This document shows positions 23,801 to 32,286 of a stretch of DNA of 64,000 nucleotides, in pieces. The number at the start of each line of letters is the position of its first letter. Within the stretch, counting starts at the first letter, position 1. The stretch comes from Streptomyces cinerochromogenes (lineage in GTDB: Bacteria; Actinomycetota; Actinomycetes; Streptomycetales; Streptomycetaceae), in NCBI RefSeq assembly GCF_014648635.1, contig NZ_BMRM01000002.1:496001-560000 (forward strand), in the 5' to 3' direction. The notes beneath the pieces are model-generated. The model saw only the letters and a program-made list of their open reading frames with translations, searched no databases and was not told the DNA's origin. A program made the translations under genes and the position numbers.

Positions 23801-24397
23801 GTGTCTGAGGACCAGGAGCTGACTGCTGTGGCGCGCTTCTTGTTCGAGGCCGGGACACTCAAGAACACCAAGCGGTCCGGGTGGTGGATGGCCGGCATCA
23901 AGGACCCCGAGTCCGTCGCAGACCACTCCTGGCGCACAGCCCTTATCGCCTCGATCATCGCCCAGCTGGAAGGGGCCGACCCCGCCCGCGCCGCATTCCT
24001 CGCTGTGTGGCATGACTCCCAAGAGACCCGCACCGGCGACGTGAACCACCTGGGCAAGAAGTACGCCCAGGGAGAGGCGGACCCGCGGGCCATCACCGCC
24101 GACCAGGTAGCCGGCATGCCCGAGGGCCTGGCCGATGCCATCCGCGCCCTGGTCGGCGAGTACGAGGCGAAGGAGTCCGCGGAGGCTCGCTGCGCCCGCG
24201 ACGCCGACAAGCTGGAATGCATGATCCAGGGCATCGAGTACCGAGACCAGGGCTACGCCAACGCCCAGCGGTGGATCGACAACAGCCGTGGCCGGATCAC
24301 TACGAAGAGCGGCCAAGCCGTCGCGGATGCCGTACTGGAAACGGGATCGCTGGACTGGCTGCGAGCCGCTCTCGGTGAGCAGCAGCATGGATCGTGA
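23801..24397 (+). CDS. HD-domain phosphohydrolase (YfbR-type nucleotidase-like)
   Basis: 198 aa from GTG 23801 behind GAGAGGAG. Metal-binding residues are in order: His in DPESVADHSWRTALIA, HD in FLAVWHDSQETRTGDVNHLG, and a distal Asp in ARDADKLECMIQG. This is the HD_3 family, whose YfbR members remove phosphate from 5'-deoxynucleotides. The length fits. The upstream partner is a regulator-like fragment. A similar regulator-plus-HD pair is frequent in streptomycete accessory DNA. Confidence 0.8.
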   Translation: MSEDQELTAVARFLFEAGTLKNTKRSGWWMAGIKDPESVADHSWRTALIASIIAQLEGADPARAAFLAVWHDSQETRTGDVNHLGKKYAQGEADPRAITADQVAGMPEGLADAIRALVGEYEAKESAEARCARDADKLECMIQGIEYRDQGYANAQRWIDNSRGRITTKSGQAVADAVLETGSLDWLRAALGEQQHGS

Positions 24398-24563
24398 TCG
24401 CCGTACCAAGCGGAGTCAGGTCACGCCCGCAGCGTGCGCCTATTGCCCAACGACCTTAGGGCTGGGCAACCAAAGGTCTTTCCACCTCATCGAGGTTCCC
24501 CGTCGCGCGACGTGAGCTGCTTGCATCACAAAGTATCTGGCGATCAAGGGCGTCGACCGCGCG

Positions 24564-25187
24564 TCACTGCTGGCAGCTGCCGAAGGTGACGACGTAGGTT
24601 CCGGCTCCGCTCTCGTCCGTTCCGGCCGGGTCCGCCGCACCGGCCTTGACCCAGCGCCCGATGTCGCGCAGGTCGGGGTTGAGGATGTTCGCCCGGTGGG
24701 GCGGTGAGTGCATCCACCAGTCGACGGCGGCTTCCGCCGTACCCTCGTCTTCGCCCCAACCGGTGTAGACGATCTCGGCGACCCGCCAGGACCTTGGGTT
24801 CGGGCAGTAGCCGGCTCCCTGGATACGGCTCTGCGGTGTCGAACCGGTCTGCGGGTTGGTGTGCGGGTCCTTGCCCGGCCCCCACCACTTCTGCTCCACG
24901 GCCGCGGACGTGTGCTCCAGAGCCGCTGTCGTCAGCTCCGGGCTGTACTTCAGGGCAGCCAGACCGCGTTTCGTGCGCTCGGCGTTGATGAGACACACGA
25001 CCGCTCGCCTGATCTGGTGGTTGAGGCGTGCGCCATCGGACATGTGGCTGTAGCTCGGAGCGCTGTCGGAGTACGCGCACTCCGCAGCCCAGGCCGGTGA
25101 CGCCATGACGGGTACGAGAGTCGTCGACAGGGCTCCGGCCACCACCAGGCCCACTGCGACGCCGGTACGTGAGGCCCGGTTTCTCAT
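24564..25187 (-). CDS. secreted CAP/SCP-domain protein
   Basis: 207 aa from ATG 25187 behind GGGAGGTGG. The signal peptide is clear: MRNRASRTGVAVGLVVAGAL, a further hydrophobic stretch and a probable cleavage after AWA. The mature part has the CAP fold of the YkwD type: CLINAERTKRGLAALKYSPE, AALEHTSAAVEQKWWG, YTGWGEDEGTAEAAVDWWMH, SPPHRANILNPDLRDIGRWV. Cysteines (ECAYSD, VCLIN, YCPNP, SCQQ) could form disulfides. Function in bacteria is mostly unknown; a cell-wall or extracellular role is inferred from secretion. Confidence 0.88.
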   Translation of the reverse strand: MRNRASRTGVAVGLVVAGALSTTLVPVMASPAWAAECAYSDSAPSYSHMSDGARLNHQIRRAVVCLINAERTKRGLAALKYSPELTTAALEHTSAAVEQKWWGPGKDPHTNPQTGSTPQSRIQGAGYCPNPRSWRVAEIVYTGWGEDEGTAEAAVDWWMHSPPHRANILNPDLRDIGRWVKAGAADPAGTDESGAGTYVVTFGSCQQ

Positions 25188-25583
25188 GGAAGTTCCACCT
25201 CCCGCGAGCACGAACGGTCGTGTCGATCGGTGTGAGGGGGCTCCCCGGAAACATGGATCCATCTCTCAGACTGCCACCCGGCTCGGCTGATCGCTATCCG
25301 GTACGGAGGGAGAGGCCAGGGGTCGTGCAGGGGACGGTGCCCGCCGGACGAGCCCCCCCGGTGGAGGCCTCCGCGCCGAGCCGCCCGCGTGCAGGTCACC
25401 GGCGGCGGCAGCTGTTCCAACTGCTCCGAGGCCGCGCGGAATTGAGGCACTCTGCGTCGCGTGTCACCAGAGCATGTAGGTGAGCTGCCCCGGGTTCCCT
25501 ACACGCTACGGCTGGGCTTGCTCGACCAGAAAGCCACTGCAGTGTCTGGGGGCGGGACTTGACCGCCGTCGCCCGAGCGCGGG
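25188..25583. other. intergenic region, no gene seen
   Basis: Nearly 400 bp between the CAP gene start and the end of the LysA-like gene. Reading frames here are shadows with extreme Arg/Pro bias. It marks the change from accessory to core-like DNA. No tRNA, integrase or clear repeat was found. Confidence 0.4.
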
Positions 25584-26963
25584 TCAGAGGCCCACATCGC
25601 GGCTGCGGAGGTCCGCCAGGGACTCGCGGCGGACCAGGAGGCGGGCGAGGCCGTCGCGTACGGCGATCAGCGGGGGGCGGCCGACGAGGTTGTAGGCGGA
25701 GGCCATGGAGAGGTGGTACGCCCCGGCCACCGGCACGGCGAGCAGGTCGCCGGGGCGGATGTCGGCGGGGAGTTCCACGTCGGCGGCGAGGACGTCGCCC
25801 GCCTCGCAGTGCCGGCCCACCACGGTCATCCGGGCCGGCTCCGCGGTGCCGGGCCGCCGGCCGATCAGCCGGGGTGCGTACCGGACGCCGTACAGGGCCG
25901 GGCGCGGGTTGTCGCTCATGCCGCCGTCGACCGCGACGAACACCTTCTCCGGTGTGTGCTTCACGGCCAGGACCCGGTAGAGGGCGATGCCCGCGGGGCC
26001 CACGACGGCCCGCCCCGGCTCGATGATCAGGCGGGGGACGGGTAACCCGGCCGCCGCGCACGCCTCCGTGAGTTCCGCGCGGACCCTGCGGGCCAGCGCC
26101 GTCAGGTCCAGGGCCTCCTCGCCGGGACGGTAGGCGATGCCGTGGCCGCCGCCCAGGTCGAGTTCGGGCAGGACCAGGCCGTGCTGCTCGTACAGGCGGC
26201 TCATCAGGCCGACCAGGCGGCGTACCGCGACGAGGTACGGCTTGACGCTGGTGATCTGCGAACCCAGGTGGCAGTGCAGGCCCGTGAGGTGGAGCTGGGG
26301 CTGGTCGAGGATGCGGGCGATGGCGTGCTGGGCGTAGCCGTCGGCGATGGGCAGGCCGAACTTCTGGTCGTCGGTGCCGGTGCGGATCTTCTCGTGGCCG
26401 CCCGCGCTGACACCGGGTACGACCCGGACCATCACCTTCTGGTGGCCGTCCGGGCCGACGGCGGCGGCCAGCCGGGCGATCTCGGCGGGGCTGTCGATGA
26501 CGATCCGGCCGACGCCCAGGCGCAGGGCGGTGTCCAGGTCGCGGGGCGACTTGGCGTTGCCGTGCAGCACGATCCGCTCGGGCGGGAAACCGGTGGTGAC
26601 GGCGAGTTCGAGTTCCCCGGCGGAGCAGACGTCCAGGCCGAGGCCCTCCTCGTCCACCCAGCGCGCCATGGCACGGCACAGGAACGCCTTGGCCGCGTAC
26701 AGGACGTCGGCGTCCGGGAAGGCGTCGCGGTAGGTACGGCAGCGGTGGCGGACCTCGGCCTCGTCCAGGACGTAGGCGGGGGTGCCGAAACGGTCGGCGA
26801 CCTCGGCGAGCGGCACACCGCCGACGCGGAGGTCGCCGGGGCGGGGTTCGGTGGTGGTCGCGGGCCATACCGTCAGGTCAGGGGTGGGGGTGGGGACGGT
26901 GGCGGGGGCCGCAGCAGGGGCGGGGCCGGCAGCGGGGGTGGTGGGTTCGTGGAGCGTGGTCAT
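25584..26963 (-). CDS. LysA-like diaminopimelate decarboxylase paralogue
   Basis: 459 aa from ATG 26963 with GAGAGGGG; the longer frame upstream is shadow of the next gene. The N-terminus carries an Ala/Pro/Thr-rich extension of about 45 residues, then the catalytic core: PLP lysine in VLYAAKAFLCRAMARWVDEE, HCHLGSQIT, GGGHGI, EPGRAVVG, GRHCEAGD and SMASAYNLVGRPP. This is closer to typical actinobacterial LysA than the copy at 13655, but there are no lysine genes nearby. The stop of SAV_915 lies 14 bp upstream, so the two form an operon. Product lysine is likely but unproven. Confidence 0.85.
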   Translation of the reverse strand: MTTLHEPTTPAAGPAPAAAPATVPTPTPDLTVWPATTTEPRPGDLRVGGVPLAEVADRFGTPAYVLDEAEVRHRCRTYRDAFPDADVLYAAKAFLCRAMARWVDEEGLGLDVCSAGELELAVTTGFPPERIVLHGNAKSPRDLDTALRLGVGRIVIDSPAEIARLAAAVGPDGHQKVMVRVVPGVSAGGHEKIRTGTDDQKFGLPIADGYAQHAIARILDQPQLHLTGLHCHLGSQITSVKPYLVAVRRLVGLMSRLYEQHGLVLPELDLGGGHGIAYRPGEEALDLTALARRVRAELTEACAAAGLPVPRLIIEPGRAVVGPAGIALYRVLAVKHTPEKVFVAVDGGMSDNPRPALYGVRYAPRLIGRRPGTAEPARMTVVGRHCEAGDVLAADVELPADIRPGDLLAVPVAGAYHLSMASAYNLVGRPPLIAVRDGLARLLVRRESLADLRSRDVGL

Positions 26964-26977
26964 CGTCGCTGCCCCTC

Positions 26978-27340
26978 TCAGGCGGTCCGCAGCGCGGGGA
27001 TCGCGGGCGTGGGCGTGGTCGAGGCGGCTTCGGCGACCTGGGTGACCGGCGTGGGCGCCGGGGCGGTGAACTGCGGGTCCACCGTGACGGTGGTGACGCC
27101 GAGCGGTGCGGTCAGCGCGCGCAGCGCGGGCTCGGCGAGCCGGATCCACGCCTGGCCGGGGCCGAGGGTGGCGGCCAGCCGGCGCGCGGAGGTGAAGCCG
27201 ACGGCGGTGCGGTCGCCGAGCGCGGTGCGGAAGAGACGGGCCGCGCACCCGGAGGGGCCCGGCCGGACCGGCACGTACAGGGGTCCGGCCGGGAACGGAT
27301 CGGAGGGCTCGGGGTCGTCGCCGTACAGCATCTCTGCCAT
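26978..27340 (-). CDS. SAV_915-family (SseB-like) protein
   Basis: 120 aa, ATG 27340, preceded by GGAGG. It starts MAEMLYGDDPEPSDPFPAGP, with core LYVPVRPGPSGCAARLFRTA, TAVGFTSARRLAATLGPGQA and LRALTAPLGVTTVTVDPQFT. This matches the small SAV_915 family of streptomycetes, related to SseB N-terminal domains; the function is unknown. The last about 25 residues are Pro/Ala/Thr-rich. It is the first gene of an operon with the LysA-like gene. Confidence 0.72.
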   Translation of the reverse strand: MAEMLYGDDPEPSDPFPAGPLYVPVRPGPSGCAARLFRTALGDRTAVGFTSARRLAATLGPGQAWIRLAEPALRALTAPLGVTTVTVDPQFTAPAPTPVTQVAEAASTTPTPAIPALRTA

Positions 27341-27353
27341 GGGTGCCTCCGGA

Positions 27354-27425
27354 GGGCGGGACAGGCGGGGAAAACAGGGGGCTGGGGAAGCGGGGGCGGG
27401 GGAAGGGGGGGAACAGGGTCTTGGG
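27354..27425 (+). promoter_or_regulatory. G-run cluster with quadruplex potential
   Basis: At least seven runs of three to seven G within 72 bp on the plus strand, directly upstream of the minus-strand SAV_915 gene. It satisfies the simple four-G-tract rule several times over. The rest of the 27341-27654 gap holds no gene I can support. Confidence 0.5.
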
Positions 27426-27654
27426 GCGCCCCGGACGCGGGGAGGCGGACCGGGGCTCGTCGCCGACGGTATGCCCGGCGTCGGCGGGTGCCGGGCGGCT
27501 CCCTGCGAACCCTGACGGGACGCTTACGGCGATCGGAGCCGCCTTGACGGGACACTGACGGAGGGGCACCCGGCCGGTGACAGCGCGCCCCCCTGAGGGC
27601 CTGCCGTCCCCTGAAAGCCCTGACCGCCACTCCCGCCTCCTCTCACCGTTCCCC

Positions 27655-28062
27655 TCAGCGGCCGACATCCCGCGTCACCAGCGCGACCATGCCGGAGACC
27701 ACGGCCGTCGCGGCCAGGGTGCCGATCATGACCAGGGTCACGCCGATCGCGAAGAGGCCGCTGGAGTCGTCCGACCAGTCGTAGAAGGCCGCGGCGGTCA
27801 GACCCGCCGTGGTGCCGAGGACCGCGCTCGCGCTGTGGCGCCGGTACGCGGCCCAGCACACCGGTACCAGCAGGGTCAGGACCAGCCCGATCACCTGCCA
27901 GGCCTCGTACGGGCCGGTCGTCGAGCCGTCCGGCCGCACGTCGGGCCGCTGGTCCCAGCCCAGCCAGACGGCCCACGCCGACGGGGCGGCCAGGACCGGC
28001 ACGAGGACCGGCGCGAGGGCCGGCAGCATCCGGAGAGCGGGGTTCGGGAGTCCTGTACGCAT
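27655..28062 (-). CDS. small four-TM membrane protein
   Basis: 135 aa from ATG 28062. Four hydrophobic stretches: RMLPALAPVLVPVLAAPSAW, VIGLVLTLLVPVCWAAY, VLGTTAGLTAAAFYDWS and FAIGVTLVMIGTLAATAVVS, with a short polar loop after the first (DQRPDVRPDGSTTG). No known family. It is divergent from the NAD synthetase gene with a 154-bp intergenic region. Confidence 0.6.
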   Translation of the reverse strand: MRTGLPNPALRMLPALAPVLVPVLAAPSAWAVWLGWDQRPDVRPDGSTTGPYEAWQVIGLVLTLLVPVCWAAYRRHSASAVLGTTAGLTAAAFYDWSDDSSGLFAIGVTLVMIGTLAATAVVSGMVALVTRDVGR

Positions 28063-28216
28063 GGGCCCAGGCTCCCGTCCCGCGCCGGCGGCGAACAGAG
28101 CGGAGGTACTCAGGTCCGCCCGAGTACCCCGGCCCTGCCGGGATCTAGGCTTCCTCCTGGAGGAGATTCGCTTCGTCAGCTCGTCTGTGGGTCGTAGAAA
28201 CGTGAAGGAAGCCCCG

Positions 28217-30268
28217 TTGAACTTCTGGTCGCTCTATCAGCACGGCTTCGCGCGCATCGCCGCGTGCACGGGCCACACCGTCATCGCCGACCCGCACGCC
28301 AACGCCGAAGCGGTCCTGCGCCAGGCCCGCCGGTGCGCGGACGAGGGCGTCGCCGTCGCCGTCTACCCCGAGCTGGGCCTCACCGGCTACTCCATCGAGG
28401 ACCTGCTGCTCCAGGACGCGCTGCTGGACCGGGTCGAGGAGGCGCTGGAGACGGTCGTGGCCGGGTCGGCGGAGCTGCTGCCCGTGCTGGTCGTCGGCGC
28501 CCCGCTGCGCCACCGCCACCGGATCTACAACTGCGCGGTGATCATCCACCGCGGCCGGGTCCTCGGCGCCGTACCGAAGTCGTACCCGCCGAACTACCGC
28601 GAGTTCTACGAGCGCCGGCAGATCGCCGACGGGCACGACGAGCGGGGCGGGACCATCCGGGTCGCGGGCGCCGAGGTGCCGTTCGGGGTCGACCTGCTGT
28701 TCGCGGCGGCGGACGTGCCCGGGCTCGTGCTGCACACGGAGATCTGCGAGGACATGTGGGTGCCGGTGCCGCCGAGCGCGGAGGCCGCCCTCGCGGGGGC
28801 GACCGTGCTGGTCAACCTCTCCGGCAGCCCGATCACCGTCGGCCGGGCCGAGGACCGCAGGCTGCTGTGCCGCTCGGCGTCCTCCCGCTGCCTCGCCGCC
28901 TACGTCTACGCGGCGGCCGGACTGGGCGAGTCCACCACGGACCTGTCCTGGGACGGGCAGACCATGATCTACGAGAACGGGGTGCTGCTGGCCGAGACCG
29001 AGCGGTTCCCGCTCGGCGACCAGTACGCGGTCGCCGACGTCGACCTGGACCTGCTGCGGCAGGAACGGCACCGGATGGGGACGTTCGACGACAACCGGCG
29101 GGCCCACGCGGCACGGACCGGGGACTTCCGGACGGTCTCCTTCGAACTGGACCCGCCGCTCACCGACCTCGGGCTGCGCCGGCGCGTCGAACGCTTCCCG
29201 TTCGTGCCCGCCGACCCCGACCGGCTCGCCCTGGACTGCTACGAGGCCTACAACATCCAGGTCGCCGGGCTCCAGCAGCGGCTGGCGGCGATCGGCGGAC
29301 CCAAGGTCGTCATCGGGGTGTCCGGCGGGCTCGACTCCACGCACGCGCTGATCGTCGCCGCCCGGGCGATGGACCGCGCGGGCCGGCCGCGCAGCGACAT
29401 CCTCGCCTTCACCCTGCCCGGCTTCGCCACCAGCGACCACACCAAGGACAACGCGCACAGGCTGATGCGGGCGCTCGGCGTCACCGCCGCGGAGCTGGAC
29501 ATCACGCCGACCGCTCGGCTGATGCTCCAGGAGATCGGCCACCCGTTCGCCTCCGGCGAGCCGGTGTACGACGTCACCTTCGAGAACGTCCAGGCCGGCC
29601 TGCGCACCGACTACCTGTTCCGGCTCGCCAACCAGCGCGGCGGCATCGTCCTCGGCACCGGTGACCTGTCCGAGCTGGCGCTCGGCTGGTCGACGTACGG
29701 CGTCGGCGACCAGATGAGCCACTACAACGTGAACTCCGGCGTGCCGAAGACGTTCATCCAGCACCTGATCCGCTGGGTCATCACCAGCGGCCAGTTCGAC
29801 GACGAGACCGGCAGGATCCTCGCCGCCATCCTGGACACCGAGATCAGCCCGGAGCTGGTGCCGGGCGAGGAGATGCAGTCCACCGAGTCGAAGATCGGCC
29901 CGTACGCGCTGCACGACTTCACCCTCTTCCACGTGCTGCGCTACGGCTTCCGGCCCTCGAAGATCGCCTTCCTGGCCTGGCACGCCTGGCACGACCCGGA
30001 CGCCGGCGCCTGGCCGCCCGGCTTCCCCGAGGCCAAGCGCGGCGCGTACGACCTCGCGGAGATCCGGCACTGGCTGGAGGTGTTCTGCCGCCGTTTCTTC
30101 GCGTTCTCCCAGTTCAAGCGCTCGGCCATGCCGAACGGCCCGAAGGTCTCGGCGGGCGGCTCCCTCTCCCCGCGCGGCGACTGGCGGGCCCCGTCGGACG
30201 GCAACGCGGAGGCGTGGCTGCGGGACCTGGCCCGCTTCGACTTCGACGCGGCGAGCGCCGGCCGCTAG
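28217..30268 (+). CDS. nadE: glutamine-dependent NAD(+) synthetase
   Basis: 683 aa. I chose TTG 28217 because GAAGGAAG lies just upstream and the protein then starts NFWSLYQHGFARIAACTG as in actinobacterial NadE. The N-terminal nitrilase domain (about 1-300) has its catalytic Glu in VYPELGLTGYSIEDL, Lys in GAVPKSYPPNYREFYE and Cys in LHTEICEDMW. The C-terminal ATP-pyrophosphatase domain has GVSGGLDSTHALIV, with LGTGDLSELALGWSTYG further on. The enzyme makes NAD from deamido-NAD using glutamine ammonia channelled between domains. Full length for the class. Monocistronic, with a G+C-rich tandem repeat immediately downstream. Confidence 0.95.
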   Translation: MNFWSLYQHGFARIAACTGHTVIADPHANAEAVLRQARRCADEGVAVAVYPELGLTGYSIEDLLLQDALLDRVEEALETVVAGSAELLPVLVVGAPLRHRHRIYNCAVIIHRGRVLGAVPKSYPPNYREFYERRQIADGHDERGGTIRVAGAEVPFGVDLLFAAADVPGLVLHTEICEDMWVPVPPSAEAALAGATVLVNLSGSPITVGRAEDRRLLCRSASSRCLAAYVYAAAGLGESTTDLSWDGQTMIYENGVLLAETERFPLGDQYAVADVDLDLLRQERHRMGTFDDNRRAHAARTGDFRTVSFELDPPLTDLGLRRRVERFPFVPADPDRLALDCYEAYNIQVAGLQQRLAAIGGPKVVIGVSGGLDSTHALIVAARAMDRAGRPRSDILAFTLPGFATSDHTKDNAHRLMRALGVTAAELDITPTARLMLQEIGHPFASGEPVYDVTFENVQAGLRTDYLFRLANQRGGIVLGTGDLSELALGWSTYGVGDQMSHYNVNSGVPKTFIQHLIRWVITSGQFDDETGRILAAILDTEISPELVPGEEMQSTESKIGPYALHDFTLFHVLRYGFRPSKIAFLAWHAWHDPDAGAWPPGFPEAKRGAYDLAEIRHWLEVFCRRFFAFSQFKRSAMPNGPKVSAGGSLSPRGDWRAPSDGNAEAWLRDLARFDFDAASAGR

Positions 30269-30304
30269 CGGTCGCCCCGGCCGGGCACCTCGCGACGCGG
30301 CCCG

Positions 30305-30422
30305 CCGGTCCTGCCCTTCCCGGGCGCGGGCCGGCGGTCCTGCCCTCCCCGGGCGCGGGCCGGCGGTCCTGCTCTCCCCGGGCGCGGGCCCGCGGTCTGC
30401 CCTCCCCGGGCGCGGGCCGGCG
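30305..30422. repeat. four tandem 29-bp GC-rich repeats
   Basis: Consensus cggtcctgccctccccgggc followed by gcgggccgg, four nearly identical units with small differences (one unit loses a base). It lies just 3' of nadE and between converging genes. An inverted single copy is at 53071-53100 downstream of purA. Each unit contains the palindrome CCCGGGCGCGGG. Confidence 0.7.
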
Positions 30423-30454
30423 GGCGGTTGTGCGTCCGCGCCCAGGGGCCCGGG

Positions 30455-31510
30455 TCAGTTCCTCGCCTCTTCCAGCGCGCCCAGGACCAGGGCCAGGTCG
30501 TCGGGGGCGGCGGTGAGGCGGACCGGGGTGCCGGCGTCGTCCAGTTCGGCGATGTGCCAGTCGCGCGGCACGGTGTCGCCCTCCGTGCCACGGGCGCGGC
30601 GCACGGTCGTGACGGTGAGCCGCTCGGCCGGAATGCGCCGGGCCGCGAACCGGCCCGGGCCCGGGTGCGGGACGACCGCCGGCTCGCCGCCGCCGAGGAC
30701 GATGTAGGTGCCGAAGCCGTGCGGGTTGTAGTCGGTGTCCTCCAGGAAACGGGCGGACACGAACACGTCGCCCTCCTCCGGGGGCCGGCGCGCGGCAGGG
30801 GCCAGGGGGGCGCGGATGCGGGTGGCGTGCCAGGCCCAGGCGAACAGGGCGGCGGTCGCGGCCGAACCGGCGGCCAGCCAGGTCAGGGAACCGGCGGAGG
30901 CGAGCAGGCTCGTGGGGTGCCGGTAGCAGAGCGGCAGCAGCCAGGCACCGGTGCCGGCCAGGGCGACCCCGTACGGCAGCGCGGACGGCGGCACCTCGTC
31001 GGCGGGCCGCCGCCGCCCGCGCAGCCGTAGCAGCAGCTGCGCCCCGGGGAATCCCGCGGCCAGGGCGAGCCCGGCCGCGGCGACGGCCACACTGCCGCCG
31101 GTGGTCACGTGCTCGTGCCACACGTACCGCTCCCCGGCGACCTCCATGACCTCACCGCGCCAGACGGTCAGCTCCACCCGGTCACCCTTCTCGAACGCCC
31201 CGGCGGCCTCCGACGACACCCCCAGCCGTGTCAGCGGCCGACCGTCCGCGAAGTACAGCCAGCTCCGCCGCTTGGGCCGGCGGGCCTCGGTCCGGGCGAT
31301 GACGGCCCCGACGGTCCGCAGACAGTCGTGCGACGACGCACCGGTGCGCGCCCCGGCCGCCGGACACGGCTGCGCCGCCCGCCACGCCCTCTCGTACGCG
31401 GTGGCGTCCGGCACGAACGACCCGGCCAGCGCGGCCCCCGCGAGCAGCAGCACCAGTACGCACATCCGGCCGATCGCCGCCCGACCGGCCATACCCCCCG
31501 CATGCTTCAT
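30455..31510 (-). CDS. membrane protein, DUF3592-like architecture
   Basis: 351 aa from ATG 31510. The first TM is IGRMCVLVLLLAGAALAGSF. An extracytoplasmic part contains two Cys (QPCPAAGARTGASSHDCLRT) and a beta-rich EKGDRVELTVWRGEVMEVAG. Further hydrophobic segments are about residues 140-160, 178-195 and 205-225. The cytoplasmic tail (FGTYIVLGGGEPAVVPHPGP) is mixed alpha-beta. No catalytic motif recognised. Streptomycetes often carry such proteins of unknown role. It converges on nadE across the tandem repeat. Confidence 0.7.
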   Translation of the reverse strand: MKHAGGMAGRAAIGRMCVLVLLLAGAALAGSFVPDATAYERAWRAAQPCPAAGARTGASSHDCLRTVGAVIARTEARRPKRRSWLYFADGRPLTRLGVSSEAAGAFEKGDRVELTVWRGEVMEVAGERYVWHEHVTTGGSVAVAAAGLALAAGFPGAQLLLRLRGRRRPADEVPPSALPYGVALAGTGAWLLPLCYRHPTSLLASAGSLTWLAAGSAATAALFAWAWHATRIRAPLAPAARRPPEEGDVFVSARFLEDTDYNPHGFGTYIVLGGGEPAVVPHPGPGRFAARRIPAERLTVTTVRRARGTEGDTVPRDWHIAELDDAGTPVRLTAAPDDLALVLGALEEARN

Positions 31511-31575
31511 ACCGGGATTGTGGCGGACGGCCGTCCCGGCCTCCCCGCGCGGTCGGTTGTTCCAGGTCTCGTCGG

Positions 31576-32286
31576 TCAGTTGTTCCAGGTCTCGTCGTAC
31601 GGGTCGCGCGGTGTCGGTACCGGTCGTGCGGAGGTCACCTTCAGGTAGGGCACCGGGCCGTTGTTGACCGGGTCGCGGGCGAGGCGGGGGGTGTACGTGC
31701 CCGTGACCTCCAGCCAGGCGTCCGGTCGCAGGACCGGCGGGAGCGTGCCGGTCAGCGCGATCTTCACCGGCTGGGCGTCCGCCGCGCAGCAGTTGAGGGC
31801 CATCCGGACCAGGTAGGCGGTGCCCGAGCGGTCCAGGGCGAGGAAGCCGGTGACCCGGACCTGGCGGCCGTGCAGGGCGCGGCCGTGGCCGTAGGCCGCG
31901 CGGGAGGCGTAGTCGACGACGGAGAGCGGCACCGGGTCGCCGGCGGGCAGGGGGCCGTAGGCGTACGGCTTCTGGAGCGCCGTACCGGAGCGCAGCGCGC
32001 TGTAGGAGCCGAGGGCCGGCGGGGCGATCAGGATCAGGGCGAGGAGGGGGAGCAGGAGGAGCCAGGCGACACGGGGTTCGGGGTGCTCGTGGGACCCGGG
32101 GCGCCGGTCGCGGCGGCGCTCGTACCAGGCCGTCGCCAGCGCCGCCGCGATCAGGACCGCGCCCGAGGCCAGCAGCAGCGGGCGCAGGCCCTCCTTGACG
32201 TACCGCAGGTACAGGTCGGTGGCGCCCGCGTGCAGCAGCGCTCCGCCGAGCAGGAACAGGACGGCTGCCTGGGCCTGCCGGTTCAC
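31576..32286 (-). CDS. TIGR03943-family permease subunit/lipoprotein-like partner
   Basis: 236 aa from GTG 32286, overlapping the permease stop as GTGA. Two N-terminal TM segments (AAVLFLLGGALLHAGATDLY, LRPLLLASGAVLIAAALATA) and a third about residue 80-97 (WLLLLPLLALILIAPPALGS) precede an extracytoplasmic domain. That domain has the family motif LVRMALNCCAADAQPVKIAL with a Cys-Cys pair. TIGR03943 proteins always accompany PF03773 permeases. A metal or thiol-related export role is suspected but unproven. Confidence 0.82.
   Translation of the reverse strand: MNRQAQAAVLFLLGGALLHAGATDLYLRYVKEGLRPLLLASGAVLIAAALATAWYERRRDRRPGSHEHPEPRVAWLLLLPLLALILIAPPALGSYSALRSGTALQKPYAYGPLPAGDPVPLSVVDYASRAAYGHGRALHGRQVRVTGFLALDRSGTAYLVRMALNCCAADAQPVKIALTGTLPPVLRPDAWLEVTGTYTPRLARDPVNNGPVPYLKVTSARPVPTPRDPYDETWNN

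Noticed and set aside
1..27600. Attachment site or tRNA for the integrative element
   Set aside because: I looked for tRNA-like ends and direct repeats near the element but found none. Integrase and att sites probably lie left of the window.
28145..30070. 641-aa minus-strand ORF
   Set aside because: Antisense of nadE with typical GC-shadow composition.
30305..30422. Possible CRISPR array
   Set aside because: The 29-bp units are directly abutting with no spacers and there are no cas genes; it is a plain tandem repeat.
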